A stretch of 64,000 bases of DNA from Fimisoma sp964619315 (GCA_964619315.1 CAZUEH010000004.1:28283-92282); one strand, 5' to 3'. Counted from the first letter of the stretch, positions 42,521 to 52,130 are shown. Program-made: numbers and translations. Notes: generated by a model not told the origin, from the letters alone.

Positions 42521-45007
42521 ATGACTACATTTTTAGAAGATCAGAAGTTGATTCAACACGAAATCAACAAAGAAATGAAAGACTCATATATCGATTATGC
42601 CATGAGCGTAATCGTAGGCCGTGCCCTTCCTGATGTCAGGGATGGACTGAAGCCAGTACATAGAAGAATCCTTTATGGTATGAGTGGGCTAGGAATAACT
42701 CCGGACAAGCCACACAAAAAGTCGGCACGTATCGTCGGAGAAGTAATGGGTAAATATCACCCACATGGAGACTCATCAATTTACGATGCAATGGTAAGAT
42801 TAGCACAGCCATTTAGCATTCGTTATATGCTAATAGACGGACACGGAAACTTTGGTTCAGTGGACGGAGACGGTGCTGCTGCGATGCGTTATACCGAGGC
42901 GAGAATGACACCTCTTGCGTTGCAAATGCTTAGAGACCTCGAAAAAGATACTGTAGATTATATGACTAACTTTGACGGCGAGGAAAAAGAACCTACCGTA
43001 CTACCAGCAAGATTTCCGAACCTTCTAGTAAACGGATCTAATGGTATAGCAGTAGGTATGGCGACCTCAATTCCACCTCACAACTTAGTAGAGGTAATTG
43101 ATGCTGCCGTAAAACTTATAGATGAACCAGAATCTACAGTAGAAGACCTTATTAAGATAGTAAAAGGACCAGACTTCCCTACCGGAGCTGTTATAATGGG
43201 CAAATCTCACATGAGAGAAGCCTATCGAACAGGACAAGGTAAGGTAGTAGTAAGAGCTGTAACAGAAATAGAAGAAACTTCCCACGGCAAACAGCAGATC
43301 GTAGTTACAGAAATTCCTTATCAAGTAAACAAGGCTCGTCTAATAGAGAAGATTGCAGACCTTGTAAGAGACAAAAGAGTTGAAGGAATTACAGCTATAC
43401 GAGATGAATCAAACCGAAAAGGAATGCGTATAGTCATAGAACTTAAGAGAGATGCTAATGCTAATATAATCCTAAACAGATTGTATAAACATACTCAAAT
43501 GCAAGACAGCTTCTCAATGATTATGCTGGCACTTGTAGATGGACAACCAAAGATTTTAAATCTTCATGAAATCATCAACGAGTATTTGAAGCATCAAAAA
43601 GAAGTAGTTACAAGAAGAACTATCTTTGACAAGAAAAAAGCCGAAGCTAGAGCACACATCTTAGAAGGTTACCTAATTGCATTGGACAACATAGATGAAA
43701 TCATCAAGATAATCAGAAGCAGCTATAACGATGCCAAAGAAAAATTGATGGACAGATTCAGCCTTTCAGATATTCAGGCACAAGCCATTTTGGACATGCA
43801 GCTACGTAGGCTACAAGGCTTAGAAAAAGAAAAAATCGAAAGCGAATATCAAGAGCTTCTTAAGAAAATCGCATACTATGTAGAACTTCTTGCAGACGAG
43901 CAAAAGTTGATGGGCGTAGTAAAAGAAGAATTGATTGAAATTAGAGACAAGTGGGGCGACAAGAGAAGAACTCAGATCAAGGCAGACTCATTGGAAATCG
44001 ATGAAGAAGATTTGATCGAACAAGAAGAAGTTTGCATCACGGTTACCCATCTTGGATACGTAAAGAGAGTGCCAGTAGACACATACAAGGCACAAAGAAG
44101 AGGCGGAAAGGGAATCACTGGACTTACAACTCGTGAAAACGACTTTGTTAAGAACATGATAATGACATCAACTCACGACCACCTCATGTTCTTTACCAAT
44201 ACAGGAAAAGCCCACAGAATCAAGGCTTACGAGATTCCAGAGGCGACAAGAACGGCAAGAGGAACTCCAGCTGTTAATTTCCTAAACTTGATGCAGAGAG
44301 AAAGAGTTACAGCCGTAATTCCAATCAAAGAATTTGCAGAAGATAAGTTCTTGGTAGGAGTTACTAAGGATGGTATAATCAAGAAGACTGCTCTTTCCAA
44401 CTTTGATACCAACAGAAAAACTGGCCTCATAGCAATGAACCTAAAAGAGGGAGACCAGCTTATCGACATCAAGCAAACAACAGGTAGCAATAATGTTATC
44501 ATCGTAACTAAGCACGGCAAATGCATTTGCTTCTCCGAGGAAGATGTAAGACCTATGGGAAGAATCGCTGGTGGAGTTAGAGCAATCAAGCTTGAAAAAG
44601 ATGACGAAGTTGTATCAATGGAATTAGTAGAACCTGGTCAGGAGCTTTTGGTAGTTACCGAAAAAGGCTTTGGAAAAAGGACTAAAGTAGAAGAATATAA
44701 GATTCAAGTTAGAGGCGGAAAAGGTCTCTTAACCTACGACAAGACCAAGTTTAAGAAAACAGGACAGCTTGTAGGCGCTATGGTTGTAGACGATGAGGAT
44801 GACATTATGTTAATCAACTCTAACGGAATAATCATAAGAATGCAGGCCAAAGAAATTTCAAGACTTGGAAGAGCAACTCAAGGAGTTAAAATAATGAACG
44901 TTGGAGACGAGGTTAACATTATTGCCCTTGCTAAGGTTGCAAGAGAAGACGAACTTGAATTAGAACAAGATTCATCCGAAGTACAAGAGCAACTTGAACT
45001 AAAATAA
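42521..45007 (+). CDS. gyrA: DNA gyrase subunit A
   Basis: An 828-residue GyrA with the DNA-cleaving Tyr in AAAMRYTEARM (about 123). The quinolone-region sequence HPHGDSSIYDAMVRLAQ has Ser and Asp at positions where resistance changes occur, so wild-type-like. The C-terminal beta-pinwheel has the GyrA box QRRGGKG. It starts 18 bases after gyrB with AAAGGAGG upstream. The rsbW-like gene follows after 19 bases and may be co-transcribed. Confidence 0.98.
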   Translation: MTTFLEDQKLIQHEINKEMKDSYIDYAMSVIVGRALPDVRDGLKPVHRRILYGMSGLGITPDKPHKKSARIVGEVMGKYHPHGDSSIYDAMVRLAQPFSIRYMLIDGHGNFGSVDGDGAAAMRYTEARMTPLALQMLRDLEKDTVDYMTNFDGEEKEPTVLPARFPNLLVNGSNGIAVGMATSIPPHNLVEVIDAAVKLIDEPESTVEDLIKIVKGPDFPTGAVIMGKSHMREAYRTGQGKVVVRAVTEIEETSHGKQQIVVTEIPYQVNKARLIEKIADLVRDKRVEGITAIRDESNRKGMRIVIELKRDANANIILNRLYKHTQMQDSFSMIMLALVDGQPKILNLHEIINEYLKHQKEVVTRRTIFDKKKAEARAHILEGYLIALDNIDEIIKIIRSSYNDAKEKLMDRFSLSDIQAQAILDMQLRRLQGLEKEKIESEYQELLKKIAYYVELLADEQKLMGVVKEELIEIRDKWGDKRRTQIKADSLEIDEEDLIEQEEVCITVTHLGYVKRVPVDTYKAQRRGGKGITGLTTRENDFVKNMIMTSTHDHLMFFTNTGKAHRIKAYEIPEATRTARGTPAVNFLNLMQRERVTAVIPIKEFAEDKFLVGVTKDGIIKKTALSNFDTNRKTGLIAMNLKEGDQLIDIKQTTGSNNVIIVTKHGKCICFSEEDVRPMGRIAGGVRAIKLEKDDEVVSMELVEPGQELLVVTEKGFGKRTKVEEYKIQVRGGKGLLTYDKTKFKKTGQLVGAMVVDDEDDIMLINSNGIIIRMQAKEISRLGRATQGVKIMNVGDEVNIIALAKVAREDELELEQDSSEVQEQLELK

Positions 45008-45026
45008 ACAAAAGGAGGCTAAACTC

Positions 45027-45428
45027 ATGGCAGACAAATTGAATTTTGTAGTTCCAGGCAAGCCACAATATATAACTATAGTCAGATTGGCCGTGGGTTC
45101 TGCGGCTAACACCGCCGGATTTAATGTAGAAGAAATCGAAGACATAAAAACTGCGGTAGGCGAAGCATGCAAGAATATATGTTGCCACGGATCCGAAGGA
45201 TTTGCTGAGCAATATCAAGTAGACTGCTTTGTCGAAGAAGAAAAAATAGAAATTTATGTGACTGACACAAGTGATAGCCACAAATTAGAAAAGCTAAAAA
45301 AGCCGTGTTTTGATTGTCCGAACGAAGGCGATCTAGGGCTTTATATCATCGAATCCCTCATGACAAGTGCAGAACTCGTAGAAGGGCCTAGCCATAAAAA
45401 GGCCATAAAAATGATAAAGGCGAAATAA
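45027..45428 (+). CDS. RsbW/SpoIIAB-like anti-sigma serine kinase
   Basis: A 133-residue GHKL-type kinase. It has an N-box-like DIKTAVGEACKNICCHG (about 40-56), a G1-like DTSD, and a GLYIIESLM segment near 107-115. This is the layout of RsbW and SpoIIAB, which hold a sigma factor and phosphorylate an anti-anti-sigma factor. AAAAGGAGG precedes the ATG. It shares its stop with the start of the sigma gene (TAATG), so it almost certainly controls that sigma. No anti-anti-sigma (STAS) gene lies beside it. Confidence 0.85.
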   Translation: MADKLNFVVPGKPQYITIVRLAVGSAANTAGFNVEEIEDIKTAVGEACKNICCHGSEGFAEQYQVDCFVEEEKIEIYVTDTSDSHKLEKLKKPCFDCPNEGDLGLYIIESLMTSAELVEGPSHKKAIKMIKAK

Positions 45429-46159
45429 TGAACACAGAATTATTCAACCAGTACGCACAAAATCCAACAACAGAACTGAGGAATCAGCTAGTGGAAGAAA
45501 ATCTGTACATGGTTGATATCCTCATAAGAAAATATTTAGGTAAAGGCGTTGATTACGACGACCTTTATCAAGTAGGAGCGCTAGCTCTTGTTTCGGCAGT
45601 GGAAAGATTCGATCTTTCCAAGGGTTTTGAGTTCAAAAGTTTCGCCACGCCTACAATCTTAGGTGAAATAAAAAAATACTTCCGTGATAAGCAATGGAGC
45701 CTCAAAGTTCCTCGCAGACTTAAAGAAACTGCGACTAAAGTGAGAGATGTAAAAGTTTCTTTGAGCACTAGCTTAGGCAGAGTTCCTAGCATAGATGAAA
45801 TCGCAGAAGCAGTCGGACTTTCAAACGAGCAAGTAATGCAGGCGATGGAAGGCTCTAAAGCCTATGGAACTTATTCTCTCGAAAGTGCCGCTTCAACAAA
45901 CTCTGACGGAAACGAAGACAATCCCCTAGAAAAGTATATAGGCTTTGAAGATTTGGGATATGAGCGAATAGAAACAAATGAAGTCGTTTCAACGGTGTTG
46001 GAACGATTCAGCGAAACCTACAGATATATATTCAAAGAGAGATTTGTCGAGGGCAAACCACAGGCGGTTATAGCTAAAGAACTTGGAGTGTCACAGATGA
46101 CGATTTCTCGTGCCGAAAAAAAGATCGTAGATCAATTCAAAAAAGAAATACATAGATAA
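45428..46159 (+). CDS. RNA polymerase sigma factor of the SigB/SigF/SigG group
   Basis: A 243-residue group 3 sigma-70 factor. Region 2 is LVEENLYMVDILIRKYLGKGVDYDDLYQVGALALVSAVERFD, with the -10-binding FKSFATPTILGEIKKYFRDK. Region 3 contains RVPSIDEIAEAVGLS. Region 4 has a helix-turn-helix (KPQAVIAKELGVSQMTISRAEKKI). The RVPRRLKE-like KVPRRLKETA is typical of SigB and SigF. The regulon may be general stress or sporulation; nothing here decides. It is translationally coupled to the RsbW-like kinase. Confidence 0.88.
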   Translation: MNTELFNQYAQNPTTELRNQLVEENLYMVDILIRKYLGKGVDYDDLYQVGALALVSAVERFDLSKGFEFKSFATPTILGEIKKYFRDKQWSLKVPRRLKETATKVRDVKVSLSTSLGRVPSIDEIAEAVGLSNEQVMQAMEGSKAYGTYSLESAASTNSDGNEDNPLEKYIGFEDLGYERIETNEVVSTVLERFSETYRYIFKERFVEGKPQAVIAKELGVSQMTISRAEKKIVDQFKKEIHR

Positions 46160-46178
46160 AAAGAAAGAAGGCCATTTG

Positions 46179-47159
46179 ATGAAAAGAGTTTTTTCAGGAG
46201 TACAACCTACAGGCAATATTCATTTAGGTAACTACCTGGGAGCCCTCAGACAATTTGTCGAGCTTCAGGAAGACCACCAGTGCGTTTATTGCATAGTCGA
46301 CATGCATGCGATTACGCTTCCTCAGGATCCTAAAATTTTGAGAGAACACATATTAGATGTAGCTGCCTTGTATTTGGCAGTAGGCATCGACCTTAAAAAA
46401 TCAATAGTATTTGTTCAGTCAGATGTACCGGGACATGCGGAACTTTCGTGGGTACTAACTTGTAACGCTTACACTGGGGAACTTTCAAGAATGACCCAAT
46501 TCAAAGACAAGAGTAAAAACAAAGAGTCAGCACCTGCAGGCCTATTCACTTATCCTGTTCTAATGGCGGCGGACATTCTTTTGTATGACACTGACATCGT
46601 TCCTGTAGGAAACGACCAGAAGCAACACATTGAACTCTGTAGAGACCTTGCTATAAGAGTAAACGGCAAAAACCCAGACACTTTCGTAGTGCCTGACGGC
46701 CGCTTCCTCAAAGCCGGTGCAAGAATAATGGCTTTAGATGATCCAACCAAGAAGATGAGCAAAAGCGCAGAAAACATTCACTCTCGCATATCCCTTCTTG
46801 ATGAACCATCAAAAATCAAAAAGTCCATCATGAAAGCAACAACCGATTCAGAAGGAATCGTTCGCTTTGATACAGAAAACAAACCGGGAATAAGCAACCT
46901 TCTCAATATATACAGCGTACTATCTGGAGAGGCCATCGAGGACCTGGAAAAGAAGTACGAAGGCAAAGGCTACGGAGACTTCAAGAAAGACTTAGTTGAA
47001 GTAACAGTAGAGGCCCTTGCACCTATCCGTGCAAAGTATGAAGAAATCCGCAACTCCCAAGAACTTTTAGATGTTCTAAAAGATGGAGCCCAAAAGGCCG
47101 ATGCAATTGCTCAAAAGACAATGAAGAGAGTAAAAGACAGCTTCGGACTAGGGGTGTAG
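46179..47159 (+). CDS. trpS: Tryptophan-tRNA ligase
   Basis: A 326-residue class I synthetase with the HIGH-type motif GNIHLGNYLGAL (about 13-24) and KKMSKS (about 193-198). It charges tRNA-Trp. I chose the ATG at 46179 with GAAGG upstream; a TTG three bases earlier is also in frame. The gene starts 20 bases after the sigma factor gene and ends at a strong terminator. Confidence 0.96.
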   Translation: MKRVFSGVQPTGNIHLGNYLGALRQFVELQEDHQCVYCIVDMHAITLPQDPKILREHILDVAALYLAVGIDLKKSIVFVQSDVPGHAELSWVLTCNAYTGELSRMTQFKDKSKNKESAPAGLFTYPVLMAADILLYDTDIVPVGNDQKQHIELCRDLAIRVNGKNPDTFVVPDGRFLKAGARIMALDDPTKKMSKSAENIHSRISLLDEPSKIKKSIMKATTDSEGIVRFDTENKPGISNLLNIYSVLSGEAIEDLEKKYEGKGYGDFKKDLVEVTVEALAPIRAKYEEIRNSQELLDVLKDGAQKADAIAQKTMKRVKDSFGLGV

Positions 47160-47183
47160 GGAGCAGCACGAATTAAACCAACC

Positions 47184-47213
47184 AAAAAGCAGGCAACATT
47201 GCCTGCTTTTTTA
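47184..47213. terminator. Bidirectional terminator between convergent trpS and metH
   Basis: AAAAAGCAGGCAA and TTGCCTGCTTTTT form a perfect 13-base stem around a three-base loop, giving T-runs on both strands. Confidence 0.92.
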
Positions 47214-47220
47214 ATACATT

Positions 47221-49629
47221 TTATATTTTTAGCCAGTCTGAATAGCGAACCGTGTCCATTGCATCCTTTGCATATTTGTCAGCACCAATGCGGTCTGAAT
47301 ACTCTTTATTGAGAACTGCGCCGCCTACGATGACTTTGCACCATGGGGCGGAAGTTTTTAGGAGCTGGATGGTTTTTTCCATTGCAGGAACGGTGGTAGT
47401 CATAAGGGCGCTAAGGCCGACTATTGGAGCGTGAGTTTCTACTACTGTTTGGACAATTGTTTCAGGGGAAACGTCTTTGCCCAAGTCTATTACCTTGAAG
47501 CCATAGTTTTCCAAAAGGAGTTTTACTATGTTCTTCCCTATGTCATGAATATCGCCTTCTACAGTAGCGATAACCACTGTGCACTTGCTTTTGAAATCAG
47601 CAGAGCGAGGCACAAAGATTTTGATTTGCTCGAAAGAGGCCTTTGCCGCTTCCGCGCTCATGAGAAGCTGAGGCAAGAAAAAACGCTTTTCGTCGTACCC
47701 ATTGCCTACGATGTCGAGAGCAGGGATTATTTCATTTTGAATTACATCAAGAGCTTCTCTACTGGATATAAGTTCTTTTGTGCATTGGACAGCGGCGTCT
47801 CTCATCCCTTTTATAATGGCTTTCTGCAAAGGAGAAGCATATTCTCCTTGAGGGCTACCAGCTGCTATCGATACTGCAGAAGGTGCTGCAGCGGCAGCTT
47901 GAGGAATATTCTCACTAAACGCTATGTACTCACTACAATTTTCGTCCATGTCATGTAAAGCCTTGTAAGAATAGTAGACTTTGAGCATGTCCTGGGAGTA
48001 TGGGTTCATTATGGCCGCCGAGAGGCCCTTTTCTAAGGCGCACGCGAAGAAAGTGCTGTTAATTGCATCTCTGCCCGGCAAACCAAAAGAAACGTTAGAA
48101 ACACCAAGAGAGGTGTGACAGCCCATTTCATTTTTGATGATGTCGAGAGCCTTTAGCGTTTCTTTCGCAGCAAGTGAATCAGCGCTGACAGTCATAGCCA
48201 ATGTATCAAAGATAATGTCCTTTTTATCAATTCCGTATTCGGCAGCTTTCGCTAATATTTTGCGCGCAATGGCAACCCTGCCCTCTGCAGTAGCAGGAAT
48301 GCCGTCCTCATCCAAGGTAAGAGCAACTACTAAGCCACCATATTTTTTAACAAGTGGAAAGACTTCGTTCATAGAAGATTCTTTGCCGTTGATTGAGTTG
48401 ATCATTGCTTTGCCGTTGTAACGACGCAAAGCCGCTTCCATAGCCTTAACGTCTGCAGTGTCGATTTGAAGAGGCAAGTTGATGATGGACTGAAGTTCAT
48501 ACACGGCTTTTTCTAGCATCCACACCTCGTCAATTTCAGGAAGTCCAACGTTGACATCAAGAATATGTACATTAAGATCTTGCTGGCTTATTCCCTCTTG
48601 CAAAATATAGTCTATATCTTTTTCCTGTAGAGCCTGCTTGAAACGCTTCTTTCCTGTAGGGTTGATTCGCTCCCCAATGAGTATAGGAGATTTGTCGAAT
48701 TCCACTATATGAGTGTAAGAAGACACGCAAGTTATATTTTTTGGAGTTACAGGAACTGGGGGAATTGAAGAAGTTCCCTCCACTATAGTTTTAATGTATG
48801 AAGGGTCTGTACCGCAGCACCCGCCGATTAAGCGAACCCCTTGACCGACAGCATCAGCAAGATCTGAGGCAAATTCGCCAGGAAGAGTACTGTAAACTGC
48901 TTTTCCGTCAACCTCTGCAGGAAGTCCTGCATTAGGCTTGAGGAGTACAGGTATTGAAGAATATTGAAGAAGTTCCTCTATTACTCCTGTAAGTTGCTTT
49001 GGTTCAAGGGAACAATTTGCTCCAAGAGCATCAGCGCCCATACCTTCGATAAGTGCAACCATGGCAGCAGGAGAAGCACCGGTCATTAGCTTTCCGTCTT
49101 CACCGTAAGCGTTGGAAACGAATACAGGCAAATCGCTGTTTTCCTTAGCGGCTAACAATGCAGCCTTAGTTTCGTAGCTGTCGCTCATGGTTTCTATAAA
49201 TATTAAATCCACACCTTTGTCAGCACCCGCCCTAACTATTTGGGCAAAAAGCTCAACTGCATCCTCAAAATCATAATCTCCATATGGTTTAAGAAGACGG
49301 CCACAAGGACCGATGTCAAGGGCTATGAACTTTTGCTGTGGAGCTGTGGAAGTTTCTTTTGCTCTTTTAGCATTTTCGATAGAGGCGGCAACTATTTGAT
49401 TTAGCTCGTCCAAAGAAAACTTTAGAGAGTTAGCCCCAAAAGTATTGGTGTTTACCACATTGCTTCCCGCATCAAAATAGTCTCTATGGATTTTTTCTAC
49501 TTCAGCAGGATGGGTAATATTCCACATTTCTGGATGCTCACCGGGAGCAAGGCCAGCCTCTTGAAGCAAAGTCCCCATTCCACCATCAAGGTAGACTAGG
49601 TTATCTTTCATATATTCTAAAATGTTCAT
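47221..49629 (-). CDS. metH: Cobalamin-dependent methionine synthase without reactivation domain
   Basis: An 802-residue MetH. Order: homocysteine-binding barrel (about 5-290; zinc cysteines in GANCSLEP and GGCCGTDP), methyltetrahydrofolate-binding barrel (about 310-560; IGERINPTGKKRF), helical cap (about 590-675), and cobalamin domain with DIHDIGKNIV (about 700). It transfers a methyl group from methyl-THF to homocysteine. The C-terminal activation domain of long MetH proteins is missing, and the next gene upstream encodes it separately. The gene lies two bases after that one. Confidence 0.95.
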   Translation of the reverse strand: MNILEYMKDNLVYLDGGMGTLLQEAGLAPGEHPEMWNITHPAEVEKIHRDYFDAGSNVVNTNTFGANSLKFSLDELNQIVAASIENAKRAKETSTAPQQKFIALDIGPCGRLLKPYGDYDFEDAVELFAQIVRAGADKGVDLIFIETMSDSYETKAALLAAKENSDLPVFVSNAYGEDGKLMTGASPAAMVALIEGMGADALGANCSLEPKQLTGVIEELLQYSSIPVLLKPNAGLPAEVDGKAVYSTLPGEFASDLADAVGQGVRLIGGCCGTDPSYIKTIVEGTSSIPPVPVTPKNITCVSSYTHIVEFDKSPILIGERINPTGKKRFKQALQEKDIDYILQEGISQQDLNVHILDVNVGLPEIDEVWMLEKAVYELQSIINLPLQIDTADVKAMEAALRRYNGKAMINSINGKESSMNEVFPLVKKYGGLVVALTLDEDGIPATAEGRVAIARKILAKAAEYGIDKKDIIFDTLAMTVSADSLAAKETLKALDIIKNEMGCHTSLGVSNVSFGLPGRDAINSTFFACALEKGLSAAIMNPYSQDMLKVYYSYKALHDMDENCSEYIAFSENIPQAAAAAPSAVSIAAGSPQGEYASPLQKAIIKGMRDAAVQCTKELISSREALDVIQNEIIPALDIVGNGYDEKRFFLPQLLMSAEAAKASFEQIKIFVPRSADFKSKCTVVIATVEGDIHDIGKNIVKLLLENYGFKVIDLGKDVSPETIVQTVVETHAPIVGLSALMTTTVPAMEKTIQLLKTSAPWCKVIVGGAVLNKEYSDRIGADKYAKDAMDTVRYSDWLKI

Positions 49630-49631
49630 GT

Positions 49632-50303
49632 TTATTCCTCCCTAAAACTACAGTCGAATTTTTCGCATTGGGCACAGGTGCCTGAATGACAATCCTTTTT
49701 TATACTGGAAATGCCAATTAAGGCAGAAACTGATTTAGATGGTGACATTAAAAGACTTTCATTTAAGGAAAGCCCTATCTTTCTATTGCAGTCTAATACA
49801 TCAAAGATGCTCTTTTGGCTTTCCAAAGAAAAATCCCCATAACCTGGGCTAAAACGAGGCCTAGTGAAAAGCCCCTCTGCCAAACAGTCCTTGGTAATTT
49901 CATCGTTAAAAGCATTACAAAGACTTTCGATTCGCTCAGCACCTATTGCCTGAAAGCAAAGAGCCTTTGATGGCGAAGTTCGGCCATACCTTGCTATAAG
50001 CCTATCGGGTTCAAGACCGATAGTGGCAGCAAACAACACTATCTTCTTACAGTCAGATAGGTTTTTAATTAAATCTTTGCTATTTGTGGTCATAAAAGAA
50101 AGATCGGCAATATCCGTTGACACTTCAATGTCAAAAGAGCGGTAGCAAACTTTGTAAGTGAGCTTTGGTGCAAGTTCATCAATACAGTCTTCTACCAGAG
50201 CAAGAACCTCCGCAGACGATTCCTTGCAACCCATGTAGCGTAAGATTTCTTTTTTATTTAATTGGGGCGTGTCATATTTTTTGACAAGAAGGGTGTTTAT
50301 CAT
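49632..50303 (-). CDS. MetH activation-domain protein (stand-alone reactivation subunit)
   Basis: A 223-residue protein resembling the S-adenosylmethionine-binding activation domain of MetH (RFSPGYGDFSLESQKSIFDVL, with the RxxxGY core). It ends with a cysteine-rich tail (CHSGTCAQCEKFDCSF). It should reductively reactivate oxidised cob(II)alamin on the split methionine synthase. It overlaps metF by four bases (ATGA) and is two bases from metH. Confidence 0.88.
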   Translation of the reverse strand: MINTLLVKKYDTPQLNKKEILRYMGCKESSAEVLALVEDCIDELAPKLTYKVCYRSFDIEVSTDIADLSFMTTNSKDLIKNLSDCKKIVLFAATIGLEPDRLIARYGRTSPSKALCFQAIGAERIESLCNAFNDEITKDCLAEGLFTRPRFSPGYGDFSLESQKSIFDVLDCNRKIGLSLNESLLMSPSKSVSALIGISSIKKDCHSGTCAQCEKFDCSFREE

Positions 50304-51181
50304 AATTTCCCCAAAATGTTTGATAGATTACTTTGTATTTTCTGTGCAACATCTGGTTTATTCATAGAATAAACATGGACATTGGTTATGTTATTAGCAA
50401 AAAGGTCGATTATTTGGTCTGTTGCATATGCGATACCTGCTTGCTTCATTGCTTCTGGGTCTGAACCAAACTTGTCCACCAAACTCTTAAAACGTTGTGG
50501 TACATGAGAACCAGAAAGGCTAACTGCTCTTTCCACCTGCTTAGCATTGGTGATAGGCATAATTCCTGCAACAACAGGGACGGTAACGCCTGCTTCTCTA
50601 AGTTTGTACATATAGTTGTATAGCAAGTTGTTATCAAAGAACATTTGAGTGGTTAGAAATTCGCAGCCAGCATCGACTTTTTCTTTTACAAACTGGATGT
50701 CTTCCTTTTGGCTGGAGCTTTCCGGGTGGATTTCAGGATAGCATGCTCCTCCTATGCAGAAGTCAGCACCAGACTCTTTTAGTTCTCTAATAAGGTCGAT
50801 TGCGTTGTGATAATGCCAGCTGCTTTTGTCGGACAAATCCATGTCCTGTGGCAAGTCCCCTCTAAGGGCCATTATATTTTCAAGGCCAGCCTCTTTAATT
50901 TCACGGATTTTTTCGCGAACGGTATCCTTGGTAGAGGAAACGCAAGTAAGATGAGCCAGAGTAGGCACATCATAGAGGTCCTTAATGTTTTTTGCAATAT
51001 CAAGGGTATATTTACTTGTGCCGCCGCCAGCACCATAAGTTACACTCATAAAGGTAGGCTTTAGCTTAGCGATTTCATCTGTAGCGGCTTTTACACTATC
51101 AAATGAAGAGTCAACCTTTGGCGGAAAGACTTCAAAAGATAGGGACAAAGTTTCTTGTTTTAGTTGGTTAATCAATTTCAT
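50300..51181 (-). CDS. metF: 5,10-methylenetetrahydrofolate reductase
   Basis: A 293-residue MTHFR barrel with SFEVFPPK near the start, MSVTYGAGGGTS and TQMFFDNNLLYNY. It makes the 5-methyl-THF used by MetH. It is the first gene of metF-activation protein-metH. About 180 bases lie upstream without a recognisable S-box or cobalamin riboswitch. No HCP/RnfC2-type partner is seen. Confidence 0.95.
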   Translation of the reverse strand: MKLINQLKQETLSLSFEVFPPKVDSSFDSVKAATDEIAKLKPTFMSVTYGAGGGTSKYTLDIAKNIKDLYDVPTLAHLTCVSSTKDTVREKIREIKEAGLENIMALRGDLPQDMDLSDKSSWHYHNAIDLIRELKESGADFCIGGACYPEIHPESSSQKEDIQFVKEKVDAGCEFLTTQMFFDNNLLYNYMYKLREAGVTVPVVAGIMPITNAKQVERAVSLSGSHVPQRFKSLVDKFGSDPEAMKQAGIAYATDQIIDLFANNITNVHVYSMNKPDVAQKIQSNLSNILGKL

Positions 51182-51284
51182 TATATTTTCACTCTTTTCT
51201 TATAATTATACCTAACCATTATACACTGATAAAGCGTGTTAAATCAAGAGTTAGCTTAGCTCTAGCATTGTGTTTAGAGAATAA

Positions 51285-51312
51285 AAAACGGAAGCTCTTT
51301 TGAACTTCCGTT
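51285..51312 (-). terminator. Terminator after the LarC1-like gene
   Basis: Minus strand AACGGAAG and CTTCCGTT form an eight-base stem, with TTTTTTATTC following. It lies about 50 bases past the larC1 stop, so no LarC2 part can follow in the same message. Confidence 0.85.
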
Positions 51313-51359
51313 GTCAGCACTATTTCTTGTTAATTTGCAGAAACTGGTATCCTCAGGAT

Positions 51360-52130
51360 TTAGCCCATTTCGCCATAGTAAACTTTTAAATGATTAGAAT
51401 GTCCGATGTCTTTGAACCCTGCTCCGAAGCCAATCTTTTCTAGTTTCATTTCAGGCATCATGTCATATTCTTCTGCTAAAGTAGATATGATTGCAGCTCC
51501 AGTTGGAGTTACTAACTCTGTAGGAACATCGATTTGCTTAAACTTAACATTTTCGTTTGTAAAGATTGCCGAGGTTGCAGGCACTGGCACACTTAGCTTT
51601 CCATGAGCGCAAGTGATAAATCCGTGCCCTTCGTTTACTGTGCTAGAAATAATTTTATCAGGGTTTAATTTATTGACTAAAATGGCAGTACCGACGATGT
51701 CGATAATAGAGTCAATAGCCCCTACTTCATGAAAATGAACCTGTTCCAAGGTCTTATTATGAACTTTGCTTTCTGCGGCAGCCACTTTTAAGAATATTTT
51801 CTTTGCGAGAGCCTTTGTGTTTTCATCTAAACTGCTATTGTCAATAAGTTCGTTAACGTCATAAAGATTTCTATGTTCATGATGATGGTGGTGTCCGCCG
51901 TGCAGATGAGGAGCATGACCATATTCGTCTTTTACATCAATTAAGACATCGACATAAGTCCCGCTTATTCCATAGGAGTCCTTTTTATATATTTCTATCT
52001 CATAACCATCAACATTCAATTTCTTGACTTCGTCTAAAAAATACTTTTCATCATCAACCAATTCCAATAGCGCACCTAACGTCATGTTGCCACATATTCC
52101 GCTAGAGCAATCAAAATATAATAATCTCAC
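51360..52130 (-). CDS. larC: LarC1-like nickel-pincer cofactor biosynthesis protein (N-terminal half only)
   Basis: A 256-residue protein that matches the N-terminal part of LarC (MRLLYFDCSSGICGNMTLGALLEL; the His-rich HLHGGHHHHHEH near 76-87; QVHFHEVGAIDSIIDIVG). LarC inserts nickel into the pyridinium pincer cofactor of lactate racemase. Full proteins have about 400 residues, and in Lactobacillus LarC2 is joined by a programmed frameshift. Here the frame ends at about the LarC1/LarC2 border and a terminator follows. The start is GTG with AGGAGG upstream. No other lar gene is nearby. Confidence 0.82.
   Translation of the reverse strand: MRLLYFDCSSGICGNMTLGALLELVDDEKYFLDEVKKLNVDGYEIEIYKKDSYGISGTYVDVLIDVKDEYGHAPHLHGGHHHHHEHRNLYDVNELIDNSSLDENTKALAKKIFLKVAAAESKVHNKTLEQVHFHEVGAIDSIIDIVGTAILVNKLNPDKIISSTVNEGHGFITCAHGKLSVPVPATSAIFTNENVKFKQIDVPTELVTPTGAAIISTLAEEYDMMPEMKLEKIGFGAGFKDIGHSNHLKVYYGEMG

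Noticed and set aside
51182..51284. SAM (S-box) or cobalamin riboswitch before metF
   Set aside because: The roughly 100 bases available hold no recognisable conserved core and are too short for a cobalamin riboswitch.
51310..51366. Programmed -1 frameshift joining LarC1 to LarC2
   Set aside because: The -1 frame past the stop encodes nothing LarC2-like, no slippery heptamer stands out, and a terminator follows within about 50 bases.
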